Source: Chalciporus piperatus
Taxonomy: Eukaryota; Basidiomycota; Agaricomycetes; Boletales; Boletaceae
Assembly (NCBI GenBank): GCA_038093975.1
Contig: JBBPTG010000096.1
Location: forward strand, 1 to 64,000
Length of the DNA stretch: 64,000 bases
Direction of reading: 5' to 3'
The notes under the pieces are model-generated. The model saw only the letters and a program-made list of their open reading frames with translations. It was not told where the DNA came from and made no database searches. Below are positions 43,652 to 58,900 of this stretch, in pieces. A program made the translations under genes and the position numbers. Position 1 is the first letter of the stretch. Each line of letters opens with the position of its first letter.

Positions 43652-46600
43652 CTATGCAGCAGAATTCCAGTTTCCTCCCCACCACCGTTTTATCCGTTCT
43701 CCACCCCACTCATCGTACTCCTCCCTCGTGACACTGACCTGCTTGAACGCTCCCGTGTTCGCAAACGATGCCATACCTCTCCACGCATCCAACGAGGGAT
43801 CCGCCGCACGCACCACCTCACCCAGATACATCTCCGGCGGCAATATCGGCCTGAGAGTACCATAGATGCGTTCTCGGAGACCAGGCAACTGCGAAGCACC
43901 ACCCGTAATGAAAACGTTCTGGGAAAAAAAAAAACGTCGTCAGCACTCTTATATAGACAGGACGCGCGAGTGTGGATTGGACACGAGGAGAAAACCAAAA
44001 AAAAAAAAACCAACTTTGACGAGCCTAGCCTTCTCTGCCTCGCTGAACCTTGCGAGAACGCTTTGCAAAACCTCGCCAACACCCGCCGAGTCTACGCCCG
44101 CCATCCCAGGCGAGAAATACGTCTCACAAACGCGCCAACGTTCCGTGTTCAGATGTATCCGGCTGTTTCCTGCGATATCGCCTTCCTCGTATACCGGTCT
44201 GAACGTAGAGAGGAGGGCAGACCGTTGGGTACTCAGCGACGCATGCGTGTGATGGGTCGTGAACGTGGGGTCATGTTGTAGTAACTTGCTTTCAATAATG
44301 TGCAGCTGGTTGTAGTCCTCTTCTTCGTCCGAGGACGCGGTTGCTGTGTTCTACGAAACGACACAGGTCAGCATAAAGGAGAGGCGATGAGAGGAACGGG
44401 TTACAATCTTGCGATATATTGCCCAGTCCTCATCGTCGGCACCAAACATATCCTCTACAACGAGCCAATTAAATCAGTGTTATGAAATCCCCCAAGGGAC
44501 GGGCGGCGCGCACCTCCTCCCGCTTTGCGCTTCTTCTTGGGGACTCTACTATCATCAGCAGCGAGCGACGCGATATTCTTCATTCTTGCTTGCGCAGCTG
44601 CACTTTTCCGATCCGCAAGCGCTGCTTTCCGCCTTCCTCGATCTTTCACCTTGTTCATGAGAGCCTGCAAAAATATATTATAATGTACGTTCAGAACGAA
44701 ACCGCCTCAGGGGAAAACACCAATAGGGAACGGAAAACGACAGACCTCGTGCTCCTTCCTCAGACGACTTGCCCACTCCCTGAGGTTGTTCTCCCTCTCT
44801 TCCTCATCTCGCTTTCCTTCAGCTTCTTTCTCTTCCCTCTCTTTCTCCTTCTCGCGTCGAGCTCGTGCGCGCGCTTCCCACCCCGCTTTCATGAGCTTCT
44901 GCTTCTTCTTCTCCTTGATGCCTTCCTCGTCAAGCTAATCAACGCAGGCGAAATCACCAACAATTCCTAACCCTCCAAAATAATACAGACGCACCTCGGC
45001 ATCTGGGACATCGACCAGATTAAAGGTCGGCTCTTCCTATCATTTGGTGGGATCAGCCAAGACGACCAACAAGTATGAGCAGAGACTACGAACGACCGGT
45101 TCGTCTCCCCCATCCATGTCCTTCTTTCGTGCACGTTTAAGGTCATTCTCGAGCTTCTTTATCGTCTCTTCGAACGCTGCTTCGTCATCGAACCCTTCTG
45201 CCTGAAGGGTGTTCTAAGGTAGACAGAATGCAACGTTAATCACGGTGAGGGATTAAACCATTCCAGAAATCGCTCACCGTCCACTCCCGCTTAGTGTCAT
45301 TCCGCCCTTCCTTCAGGTTGAGAAGATACTGCAGATCGGACTCCTTCTGCGTGAGCTGTAAAAAGTGTGAGTTGACGTGGCACGATAACATCCGTAAAGG
45401 GTAGACCGCAACGATGCAAACCTTTTCCATCCGATTCTTGGCCGCCATTTCCTGCAACTTCTTTCCTTGCTCCCTCCTCCTCTCGGAAATCCTAGTCAAC
45501 TCCTCTTCCGTTTTCTCTTCTACGACAGGAAGGGCGAAAGGGAACTGGACGATTCGTTCCATGGCGCGCAAGTTGTCAGGGAATTTGAGGGAGCGGAGGG
45601 TAGACGGGTAGTCCGTGGCGAACTCGCAGAAATTATGCATCATCCACTAAAACGATCGTCAGTTTACAACCAGCAAGATGACGACGAAGAGAAGAACGTT
45701 GAGCGTGGATGGATGGAAAATGGATTTGGGAAGACCTACGGTAGCCTGTGTAGACGTCACGCGAGTTGGGAAACTATGGTACTTTAGCTGGATCAATTTC
45801 AACAGATACTCTGCACTTTGTTGACTGCCCCAAGGTATCCTGTACGTTCGAACGTGGATTGGAGTCAGTCAGTCGACACGAACAAGACGGTGAGCTCGCA
45901 CCGCTTGACTTGGCTCAAAACACCCTTTCCGCGCAGAATAGGAATAACGGAAGTAGACGCAGTATTGAACGAGATGACCAGTCCATCAGCGGTGAAAGGT
46001 GCGTCCAGCGTCCGAGGTCGATTGTTCTGATAGAATGACATTATCGAGTCCACACAGTATGCGAGAGAGGGTACGGAATATAGCTCGAACATCAGTTCGG
46101 AAGTTACTTCACGGTTCATTGTCGTCAATCATGTCGGAGTGAACGGTGTGGATATGCTCACATGCACGAGAGTGTAGTGGTGATCCCAGTCGTTCGGACA
46201 TTAATACGGGATGCTCGAGCGTCGAGGCATCTATGCCTAGTTGAATGAACGCACAGTCCAGCGCGTGTTCCTGGGGATCGGGCGTGTTAGCTCCAGGGCG
46301 CAAGTCGATTCAACCGAGGGACATAATATGGACGCGAAACAGAGTGGACATTCCAAGGCAGGGAATGCGAAATCAACGCGCAAGGAAAGCACCGACGTAC
46401 CAATGCATCAAAGTTGAGCAGCACATCACCCTCCCAAGGGGTCTTTCCCTGTCCTTTTGCCCCGCTCTCTGCATCAACACCGTCTCCAAACAATAGCAAT
46501 GGCTGGTTATACTTGCGCTCCTTATACCTTGCAATCACGTTCGTGACCGAGTGAGGCGTATTTGTGTCGATGCGAACGGTGGAACGACCAGAGGTCGAGA

Positions 46601-46754
46601 ACCCGAAACGAAGATTGGACGCGCCATTGTCGATTATGAGCGGTGTTTGTGTATCCCGAAAGACGTCGTAATCGGAATTGGGAGGAGTGAATGTGGGCAA
46701 GACGGGTGCTGGGATGTGAAGGACTTGAGCAGTAAACGGGCCGGCAGACATCAT
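43652..46754 (-). CDS. ARP5: Actin-related protein Arp5, INO80 chromatin remodeller subunit
   Basis: Starts at ATG 46754 (MMSAGPFT). It has the actin-fold phosphate loop in LIIDNGASNLRFGF, then HPVLMSERLGSPLHSR and SELMFELYSVPSLAYCVDSI. A large charged coiled-coil insertion follows (RISERRREQGKKLQEMAAKN, ARARARREKEKEREEKEAEG, KKKRKAGGG), characteristic of Arp5. The C-terminal lobe has NVFITGGASQLPGLRERI and SFANTGAFKQVSVTREEYDEW. Arp5 with Ies6 couples INO80 ATP hydrolysis to nucleosome sliding. One late intron (near 43919-44005) has two 12-base T runs on the coding strand. Confidence 0.93.
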
Positions 46755-47012
46755 TCCATTTATTGTTCGTCCTGTTCAATGCATACACCTGGGCCATAGA
46801 ATGTGGCAGTGCACGGCTTGAATGACTCCTGTGAGTTCTGACATTTATGGATTAGGGGTTGGAATACAACTCTTTAAATTCCAAACGAAAATGCAGTCTG
46901 CTTCAACATTCCAACCATGACCACCGAAACAGATAAAAGGGCAGGTCAAAACCCGCTATCCGCCATCCCATCCCACCTTCGAAACTCGCCTCGCATCCCA
47001 TTACAATGCATA

Positions 47013-47406
47013 ATGTCAGATGTCTCTATGTAGGCTCAATCACTCGCTTCTCTCCAGTTTTATGTAACATTTTCACAGGAGGACTGCACCACCACTAGTA
47101 CTGCCAGCGGAGGCACCACTGCCCGCCGAGGGTGCGAGTCGCGGATCAACTCCGCCCATCACAATTACAGGTAATGTCCGCATTTCGATTTGCTAATCTA
47201 TCCTGACATCTTATCCCAAGGCCGAATTGCCATCTTGGAATCGAAGGTTGTAAAAGTGGAAGGGGAAGTGATCTCCCTGAACAAGAAGGTAGATCAAATA
47301 ATTGAGCTTCTTCAACAGGGCAAGTGTTTTTTTTTTCCTTTCAAGTTTCGCAAAGCTCAGGCTCGCTGACAATCTCCCAGTGAGAACGGCCTTGGGACTA
47401 CCCTAG
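47013..47406 (+). CDS. Possible small coiled-coil protein, 78 residues, four exons
   Basis: The exons 47013-47029, 47079-47170, 47221-47319 and 47381-47406 join in frame with no stop until TAG at 47404-47406. The last intron is GC-AG with the strong donor AG|GCAAGT. The protein has a Pro/Ala-rich N-terminal third. A single amphipathic helix with heptad hydrophobics follows (RIAILESKVVKVEGEVISLN, VDQIIELLQQV), and the end is LGLP. It would be missed by a simple ORF scan because every exon is under 100 nt. The size and single coiled coil resemble small subunits of kinetochore or tethering complexes, but I do not recognise it. Confidence 0.5.
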
Positions 47407-48161
47407 GGGTCAAGCGACGTAAGCCGGCGAGACGGACGGACCAATGGTATGCACAGCCTCCTCTGATTCTTCGCTTGATGTCAATCTGGTTCGAACAGTA
47501 CTTTACGTGGGCGGATCGTCTCGTATCGTCCACCAGAATCTTCCCTCGACCCACTGTTAGACATTCAGAAGGAAAAGACGTTGTGATTTCCCTGTCATGA
47601 AACTTAGTGCCGATGCATCAATTCACACCTTCGTTACTGTAATTGTAACCTTTATCATGAATATCATTATAGACTGTCTGTTACCTGAACGTCCTGAGCA
47701 CGGAAAACGACACTTGGAACACTGTAGTAGCTGTCAGCACTGATCATGCCCTAATGTCCTATAGGTCCTAGTCTCCCGTAGGCAGCCCCTTAGGTAGGAA
47801 GGAGTCGTTCCTACCCTTCTGCCTAGGTCCTAACTTACATACCACGCTAGAGAGAGTAATCCTGACTCTACGTGCTCCCCGTTCGTCGAAATCCCTCCCC
47901 GATTCGATTATCATCACCGCAAAAAACACTGTACCCGTTGTCCAGATCCAAGGACATGCTCACCTTGGAGACCGATCCTTAACAAGCGTTACCGGTGATA
48001 GATTGGTAGTATGTATGCTACAACATCGCGACTACAGTAGTTAATATCTTTAGAGTACTGCAAACACACACAAAAAAGCGCATTCAGAAACATCGAAAAA
48101 CCGAGCGTATAAAAATTGCACACCATCAATCGACGAACATGCAGACAGCAAGTCATGCACG
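47407..48161. other. Gene-free convergent region with a nested hairpin
   Basis: No supported ORF. At 47779-47825 two stems nest: TAGGCAG/CTGCCTA outside and GGTAGGAA/TTCCTACC inside, with a seven-base loop. TAGGTCCTA occurs as direct repeats on both sides (47762-47770 and 47824-47832). It could be a small non-coding element or a structured 3' UTR. Confidence 0.45.
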
Positions 48162-50267
48162 TCATCGTCTTCTCGCGCTTCTCGCTCTCAAATTCTCGAA
48201 TCTTTGCTTGACGTTCGCGTACCCTTGTCGATCGACGCGGTGCAAGTAATACGTCCCACCACCGCTGCCCCATGAGACACTTCCGGATCGATAGGGTCGT
48301 TCGACAACGTCGAAAATGGCGCATATATCGTCCACCTGTGAGAGAAAATGAGGACGGATAGCGAATAACGAGAGATGAATAACCCTACGTTACGTTCGGT
48401 CACCCGAGCATTGGGAGCCACAAAAGGTTTCAACGAAACCACGATCGCGCCTTCCTTGAGATCCAAGAATTTGGCTCTCAGCGCCTCGTTCACTACCACG
48501 AACGCAAAACGACCCTTCAGAACGCGATCTTCCAAGAATACGATCGAAATACACTCACGAGACTGTTGAAACACTTTGTTATTCACCAGCACTACATCGG
48601 CCTTGCCCAGAAGTTCCGACGCTCGCCTACTCTCCAACATATCACCCTCCTCCAACTCAACATGGCCTGTCCGCACGCCCCACATCCGACATCGATTTTG
48701 AAATTGCTTCCATTGTTGCCTCGCAACATCCGCAGGACCCTCCATAAGTTCGATCCCATAGCTCCGGCATCCCGTCTGAAGGGACGCTTGCAACAACACG
48801 TTACCCACTCCCGAACCGAGATCGATGAGGAGCGAAGTGGAGTTGAGACCCGTCGCGGCAACGATATCAGACGTAAAACTGGGCATCAACTCCCCATAAA
48901 CCCCGCTGGAAAACGCCTCATATCGACGCAGATTCTTGATGTTGGGACCGACACACCGCTGATACGTCTCGTCCACTATGCGCAGTAATACCTTTTCGGG
49001 AACCCCCCGAGGATGTTGCCATGCGCGAACCGCAGTGATAAGTTCGTTGGGAGGCGCAGGAAGGAACACGTCCGATGGAAGAGGTGGGTATTTGAGTGAA
49101 CGGAGAAGCTGATTTATCCTTTCGAGGGTGGAAACGAAAAGCGGTCCATCGTGTCGACGAATAGCGCGTTGAAGAATCCGTAGATAGTCCTGTCGCTCAG
49201 GATCATGATGTGGTCTATCTGGATGTGAGGGATCTGGTGGGACCTCGGAGGGAACGGAAGGATCCGAGGCGTCAGGCTGTGGTAGTGGCGAAGGAGGTGG
49301 GGTGTCTTCCGAGAGCGAGTCATTGGGTAATGCTCCAAAGAGCGCTTTCTGCGCAGGACTAAGGTAGCCTGGAAGAAGACCGGGCGTTAACGATGCGGCC
49401 CAAAAAATACATCACGAGGTCGTACGTACAATCAACAATAGTATGTAGTGACTGTTCCAAACACATGATGGGGTTATAGTGATCCTTGTCCTTAGGAACC
49501 AATAAGATAAATCTAAGCGGCACTCGCTCGGAAAAATGCGAAGAAAAACGGGGAAAATGACACGTACTTTTCATTAGCATTATTGTTGGGATATTCTAGG
49601 TCAGCGGTTGGAAAGTCCTCGACTTCGAACGACTTGTCCTCCGGATCGTCGGGATTTCGAAAGTCTGTCATACGGGTCAAAAGACGTCATCTCACAGAGA
49701 TGTCTTGTACCCACAGCTTTTGTACGTCTTTGCCAGCAACCGCACTACATCTGCAGCACTCACAAAGTCTTTTCCAGGGGACCCATCCTCGTCAATCCAC
49801 CACTCTCTGCTATGCAGATTGAAAGGGGCAGGAAATTCCGAGGTGGAACGTGATCTGTCGTTCCGATAGATAAGTTCGTCCAAAGCGACGCTCTGTTGCC
49901 TGCTAGCACCTTTAGACGATGACGCGGACGTATGCGTGCTCGTGCTAGCGCGTTTCCCGATCTTCCTCGGACGCGTCACTTTTCGCGGTACATCTGCTGC
50001 AAGACTGGCTGTGCGCTGACGTTTTGAAGAGGAGGAGGCGGAGGCGGAGGCGGAGACGGAGGTATCCCTCGATGGAGATGGGAGGTCGGAGGTATCTGTG
50101 AGTGGACTCGAAGGTATGGATAGGGAGTCGGGCCCGGGTGAGGAAGTGGGTGGGTGGGACGTGTCACGGTCAGGTTGAACGAGCTGCACGTGTTCCTGCC
50201 CCTCGAGTTGACGGAGTTGAAGTTTCCAGGCGTGTCGCGTCGTTACGGAGATTTCTGGTACGGCCAT
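48162..50267 (-). CDS. DOT1: Histone H3 lysine-79 methyltransferase Dot1
   Basis: Starts at ATG 50267. The N-terminal 130 residues are Ser/Pro-rich and then basic (KVTRPRKIGKRAS), fitting the nucleosome- and DNA-binding tail of fungal Dot1. The methyltransferase domain has the conserved helical lead (VYGELMPSF, near 48890), the SAM motif LLIDLGSGVGNVLLQASLQ, GIELMEGPADVA, and VVLVNNKVF, which matches the catalytic NN/F loop. LKEGAIVVSLKPF follows. The last exon ends SWGSGGGTYYLHRVDRQ and a short basic tail. H3K79 methylation acts in silencing boundaries and the DNA-damage checkpoint. Confidence 0.92.
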
Positions 50268-50484
50268 AACCCCCTGCCAGTTTTCTGAGCGGACGTCCGA
50301 ACGGTTCTCACTTTGTCGCGGTCGAGGTCAAATCACTCATTGGGTGGCAGTGTCGCGTACAAGGTCTCACGTGAGATGATGAAAACATGGAGGGGTCAAT
50401 GTACTGATATGGATTGTAGACCACCCATCACTCAGTCAGACCTCATACGTTCGATCGGGTACACAAAATACCATTAAGTAGACC
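50268..50484. promoter_or_regulatory. Divergent promoter DOT1/DBP3
   Basis: 217 bp between the two start codons. No TATA box recognised. Confidence 0.4.
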
Positions 50485-52974
<2,490 letters not shown>

Positions 52975-53410
52975 GTCGTGGACAAGAGAGTCGAGACCTG
53001 CGCCGGTGGATTGGTATCGTATGCTACGCTGGGGGGCGAGTGTGTAGATAGAATGATACTCGTTGCATCCTCGTTGCGACTGACTCGATATGCCGGATGA
53101 GTTGGTTTGACAATTGGCTTCTAAGGAACTCGAGCCGAGCGAACGCCACGAGCAAGCCACCTTGACTGGTCCAAAGCTAGTTGTTTAGTAAGTCTAGTAC
53201 TTGTCCTGCACAGCACGATCGGATCGACGACCCTGTATTCGTCACGAGCTCACAACGACCTGGCGTGTCTCTCCCAGGAGTCTTCCCTCTGACCTGTTTC
53301 GCATTTTTGAACCAGTGCAACACGCCTCGCCTCGCCTCGCCTCGTCCTATTTCGAGTCCCGGGGCACACGTTAATACGAATCAACGACTCAGCCCCAGCC
53401 AACCAGCAAC
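52975..53410. other. Intergenic region DBP3 to KES1
   Basis: 436 bp, no ORF support. A short (CCTCG)n run at about 53324-53345 is the only simple repeat. This is presumably the DBP3 3' UTR plus the KES1 promoter. Confidence 0.4.
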
Positions 53411-55483
53411 CATGATGGGCCTATTCAGCCAGGCAGGCTCCCATATCCGTCGAGCACGCGGTCTGTCCGTGGAAGACAGGCCACCGGAGGATACTGAACC
53501 AGATGATACATCAATCCTGTCCGTCCTTTTTCTCTCTCTCCATCCTTTTCCTACTCCGAGTCTCTTACCCATACCCCTACCCCTACCCCTCATACCTTGC
53601 ACCTTCCCCTCTCCTCATACCCTTCACCCATGGGTTACACCGATACTGACTACGCATGTAGAGACGAGAATGAAGGGTCCATCATCACCTCCCTAATCTC
53701 CCAACTTAGGTTCGCACCATCTCACGCATACCCTGCCCCCATCGCTAAAATCCGCCATCTATTCTCTATTCTAGAGTAGGCATGGACCTCTCAAAAGTCA
53801 CTTTCCCAACCTTTGTTCTCGAACCTCGGAGCATGCTCGAACGTATCACCGATTTCATGTCCCATCCGGACCTCATCTTTGGGTAAGCGCATTCTCGCGT
53901 TGTCAGCACCAGAGTTGTCCTAAGACCCTCTCCTCCCCATTTCCCACCCCCTCGTGTCATTGCTTGTCCCTCATGGTTTGGTGACGCGGCTATTCTCGAC
54001 GAACATGAACACGAAACGTTGCGCGCGCGTTAATCCCACACGATGCCATCTATAATCCAATTCACCCCCGCCACCGCCTGACCAACCCAAATTTAGCGCA
54101 GACAAGTGCGCAGACCCTGAAGAGAGATTCATTCGCGTGTTGCAATACTATCTCGCAGGATGGCATATCAAACCAAAGGGTGTCAAGAAACCGTGCGTTT
54201 TCTCTCTCCAGTTCCCCCCATCAACCCAAAGAGTTAAACGTTGGAGATAGCTATAACCCTGTCCTCGGAGAGTTCTTCCGATGCCGTTATGTCTATCCAG
54301 ATGGCACACGAGGTTTCTACGTCTCGGAACAAGGCGAGTTCTCCTTGTCATCCGCTGGCTGTAGCCGCTCATGGCCATATAGTGTCTCATCATCCACCTA
54401 TCTCTGCTTTCTTTTACATCTCACCCGAGAACCGTCTCTGTATCATCGGCGAGCTGAGACCAAAGTCCAAATTTTTGGGAAACAGCGTATCGACGACGAT
54501 GGAGGGCGAAAACCGAATAACGCTCTTGGGAATGCCAGACGACGGAGGTCAATCTTGTTCCCCTTTCGTGCCTCACCACTTGTTGATGCTTGATGGTCAC
54601 ACAGAATACGTGGTGACGATGCCTAACTTGTACGCTCGCGGGATCCTGTTCGGTAAGATGGTCCTTGAGCTCGGCGACACTTGTTCTGTCAAGAACGAGA
54701 GACACGGTTTATTTTGTGATCTCGAATTCAAGACCAAGGTAAGTTCCCATATACGCATCCCGTCCATCATTGCCTCCCATTCTCGCGTCCCCCTAGGGTT
54801 TCTTCTCTGGCACATACAATGCCATCGTAGGACGCGTCCGGAGGCGTACCCTTGATATCGGTGAAGTCTCTGGAAGGTGGAGCCATCTCATGGAATTTAA
54901 GAATCTCACGGTGGGTTCCACAGTCTAGATTCTACTCCCTATCGCCACGTTTTTGCTCATCTCTTTCACGTGCATCACCTTTTTATCTTCTTCCCAACAA
55001 CAGAATGGCACGAAACGTACCCTCTTTGACGTCGCCAAAGACGGATACAGCATTGCCCCAAAGGACGTTTCGCCGGAAGAAGAACAGGAACTGTACGAAT
55101 CGAGACGGTACGTCATCCCGCATCCCTAACTCCCCGCCACCAACTGACGAAACGATGTGTAGACTATGGCACAACGTGACACAGGCGATCGAAGCCAAGG
55201 ACATGGAAGCAGCTACCCGTTCCAAAACGGGCGTGGAAGACGCACAACGCGACCTTCGCCGTCGACGTGAGGAAAGCGGGGACGTTTTCGAGCCGAGATT
55301 CTTTGAGCTGAGGGAGGGCAAGTGGTGCCCAAAGCTAACGTGAGTCCGTATTTGGGGGGGGGCGGAGCGAACTGTCCGTCATGTCTGAAACTGACGTGTC
55401 CCTACCCCATCGTCAGGATTCCACAAGATTCCTCGCAAACAGCAATAAGCATCGTAGAATCTTGGATATGGCACGCTGCATAA
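53411..55483 (+). CDS. KES1: Oxysterol-binding protein family, Kes1/Osh4 type
   Basis: Starts [11 protein letters not shown] at 53411, with about eight short exons. The core ORD carries [10 protein letters not shown] and, across a splice junction, [14 protein letters not shown], the family fingerprint that binds PI4[19 protein letters not shown] and LWHNVTQAI, followed by [20 protein letters not shown], end the domain. The last exon gives [16 protein letters not shown] and stops at 55481-55483. No PH or ankyrin domain precedes the ORD, so it is the short Kes1/Osh4 class. That class exchanges sterol and PI4P between the ER and the Golgi. Confidence 0.87.
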
Positions 55484-55935
55484 ACTTTTGCGTCTTTTAC
55501 GGTTCGGCTAGATTACGATCATATCCCCCCAACAAGCATCCCCGCCTTTATTCCCCCCCCTCTGACGACTCTTTTTTTTTCTTCTGATCTGCCTCAATTA
55601 ACACACACACCACACCATTCACACAACTAATGCATCCATTTGACTTGTACCTTGTAGCAACAATTGAAGGGTATATAAATGGGCGATGACTTCCAGGGAA
55701 TTGGGCGAAACATGAGGATGATTGTTGTCGAAAAAGATGTCATGTCAACAACAACGGGTTACCAAGATTCTTCTTCGGTAAAATGAAGCAGTGAGAAAGA
55801 GAAAGCCAAACGAAGAAAAAAACTATTAGATCGGGGGGATATAAATTCGATGTAGATTCCCAAAAAAAAATGACGACAAAAAAAAGGCATATGCGTGAAT
55901 TATCGTACAAGTGTTGCTGCTGCCATCAGCTTGAT
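55484..55935. other. Intergenic region between convergent KES1 and the coiled-coil gene
   Basis: 452 bp without ORF support. It has a T9 run near 55568-55580 and A-rich runs near 55815-55880, as expected for two facing 3' UTRs. Confidence 0.4.
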
Positions 55936-58900
55936 CTACGACCACCAGCCGTCCTGATCCAGGGTAGGAGCGAGGGAGACGGTGCTGGGCGTAGGGGATG
56001 CGACGGAGCGGAACGAGGACGCCGCCGATTGCGGTCTATATGACGGCGTCGGAGCGGCTTTTCTCACAAAAGGTGCGGTAGGGCCCAGATTAGGGTATCG
56101 TTTAGTTGGTGCATGCATCGAGTCCCAGACGGATGATTGCGGAGGGGTATCGCTGCGAGGCTGTTCAGCTCCGTTGACACGTCCTACAGGCGTACGTGAG
56201 CGGTCGCCACCAAAGACGGTGCTTGCACGCGAGTCTGGACGCGGCGGAGAGGTATTCTTGATGGGTGCAGGTTTGCTGTACGATGGCAAGTCGGTTACGG
56301 AGGGCAAGGCCTGGACCTGGGTCTGGGTCTGGTGAAGCTTGACTTTACTAAGCTCGGCTTCCAGACGGGACACCTGAGCTTCGAAGCAAGAAACTTGATC
56401 ACGGAGTTTATTCTCGCGATCCTGGCGGGATTGGGGGGGATTTCGTCAGTAAAATACATATTAAAACGAAGTAGAGTTTGGGCGCGTTACCTTGATCAGA
56501 CGATCCTCCGCCTCCTTCTCTTCGAGTTGCAACTTGGCAAACGAATGGTCAGCGTCCAACTGCGCATGCGCCTGCTCGACTTGATCCAACTTGGTCCTCG
56601 TCATCTCCAAGTCACCCTCGTACTCCCTCGCACGTCTCTCCCACTCGCTCGCGCGCTGCTGCGCTTGTATGAGGCTCTGTTTCGCAGCGGTCGCCGTGCG
56701 CTCGTTATTCGTAACACGTAGTTCCTGGTCGCGTACCCTCTTCTGAAGCGCCGCGTGCTCAGACTCGAGCTGTCGTTGTTGATCGCGGACGCGCCTCAGG
56801 TCTCTGAGCTCATCTTCGTCAGCCTGCGACCGGAGGGTGGTAAGAGCCTCGATCTGCTCAGCAACCCTGTGGAGTTCTTCCCAGTGGCTTTGTTGAGCGA
56901 TGAGAGATTCGTGCTCTTGTTGAAGGAGATCGAGCGACCGAGCGGTGAGCTCTTTCTCGTGCGTTGCCATCTTGACTTGAAGTTGAAGATCGGCGAGCTA
57001 TAGATTGACCCATTAGACGAGCGTCACACAGAGAGGAAGAGACCAGACACGTACCTGAGTCTTAACAGCCTGCTGTTCAGCAGCCGCTTCCTTGTTCGTT
57101 TTCTCGAGCTCAGCGATGCGCTCTTGGTTCGATTGAGCAGCAACATCAGAGGTCTTGAGCCTTGCCAGACTCTGCGAAAGCGCATCCTCAATCTCCGAAT
57201 TGCGAAGCTCGACAGCGGAGACCTCAGAAGCACGCGTGTTCATCGCCGCTTGCAACACTTCCACCTGAACACGCAGTCTGTCTCGGTCATTCTCAACGTC
57301 CTTGAGCCGCTCGCTCAAGTTGTCCTTCTCGACACGGACTTGACCATGGGCTCCGCGTGCTTTCGCAAGCTGCACCTGGAGATCGTTGTTCGTGGTCTTG
57401 AGCTTGCGAATCTCCTCGGCATCACATCTGGCAGCGTCACGTGAAACCGCGAACTCAGCGTGAGCGGTCTGCAACACGTTGACAGCGGCAGAAAGGGTGT
57501 CGGGAAGGGCGGTGAGACGGTTGCTCAAATCTTGGTGAAGAGATTTGTGCAGTGCCACGAGCTCGTCTTTGTGAGACACAGTAGAATTCTGTCCGTTCGC
57601 AATGCCTTCGACGGTTGACTGGAGCAGGCGAAGGGTGGAAATGACAGCTTCACTGGTCTCTGACGATGCCGACGCCGACTCCGATGCCGAAGCAGCCGTG
57701 GCAGTCTCGAGAGCATGCTTGAGTTCCTCGAACTGGGAGGGAAGGCTAGACATGAGAGTCGCGAGGTCGGCATGTTTGGAAATAAGAGCTGCATTCTGCG
57801 CCGACAGAGATGCTTGCGACTCTGCGAGGTCGTCCAGCTTCGGCACGACGTCCTTGAAGGACTGCAAACCACCAAGCACGTTCTCGGCGACCCTGCCCGA
57901 GATCGAATCCACGTTGAACGCCTTGTCACGGTTTGCAAGACGAGCATCCAGACGCTCGACGACGAGATCAGCCACCTGCTCCTTGATCTCATGAGCGTCG
58001 ATAGGTGCAATGACCCGACGAACTTCAGAGGTGATCTGGGCAATGACCGTATTCGTGTCCAAGGACGTTTGGGTGGGCAGCAGGGGAAGAAGGCTATCCA
58101 CGATAAGACTAGCTGTTTCGCGCTTGTCTGAGGCGAGGTCGATGAGCTGTGCGATGTTGGGCTTGACAGCCTGACTGAGTCTTGCAGTGAGGAGATCGTA
58201 ATCAATGGACTCTGGGCGCAAGGCGTTCAGATGAGGATGGAAAGCGGCCAGTATCTCCTCGATGAGCGAGTTGCGTTCGTACTGGTCAGCGAATGGCCGA
58301 GAGCGCACGTCAAACTTGGACGAAAGTTGACCAAGCGAGTTGAGCAAGACCTGAAGATTGTGGTTGTTAATCTGCTCGACGATGGAAATGATATCAGCGT
58401 TGTTCGACGGCGCGGGAGCCGAGGGTTGTGTCTGTTCGATACGGGAGAGCGTTTCGTTGAGCTCAGTTTGGAGCACCAAGAGGTTTTCTGCGTGCGCTCG
58501 TTGCACGACATCACGGATGAGTTCGAGGTCCAATTCGCCACGAGCATCCATCTGACTGTCATCCAACCCTCTCGCCGCCGAGTCTTGAAGTTGCGTGCGG
58601 AAGAGAGCAACGACTTCCGCGATCGCGTCCTCCGTTCCCGGACTGATGGAAGCAGCAGCAGCAGTATCGCGAGACTTGGCAAGCTCCGAGCGAATCATCT
58701 GGAACTTCTCGTCCAACAATGCTCCAATCTTGTCCTCCAGAGCCTGTGCCTCCAGGCGCTTCGTGAGATTGATGGCGGGTATCGAGACGTTGGAGAGGCT
58801 CGAGTTATGCGCGCTGTGCATCGCAGGCAACGACGAACGCCGCTTGATAGCAGGCGTGAAAATATCTGGCGAGTCGAAACTCTCGCGCTTGAGTCCAGGG

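Noticed and set aside
57525..58205. 226-codon Ser/Arg-rich minus-strand frame in the coiled-coil gene
   Set aside because: Out-of-frame reading of the same strand's coiled-coil exon; composition typical of a shifted frame.
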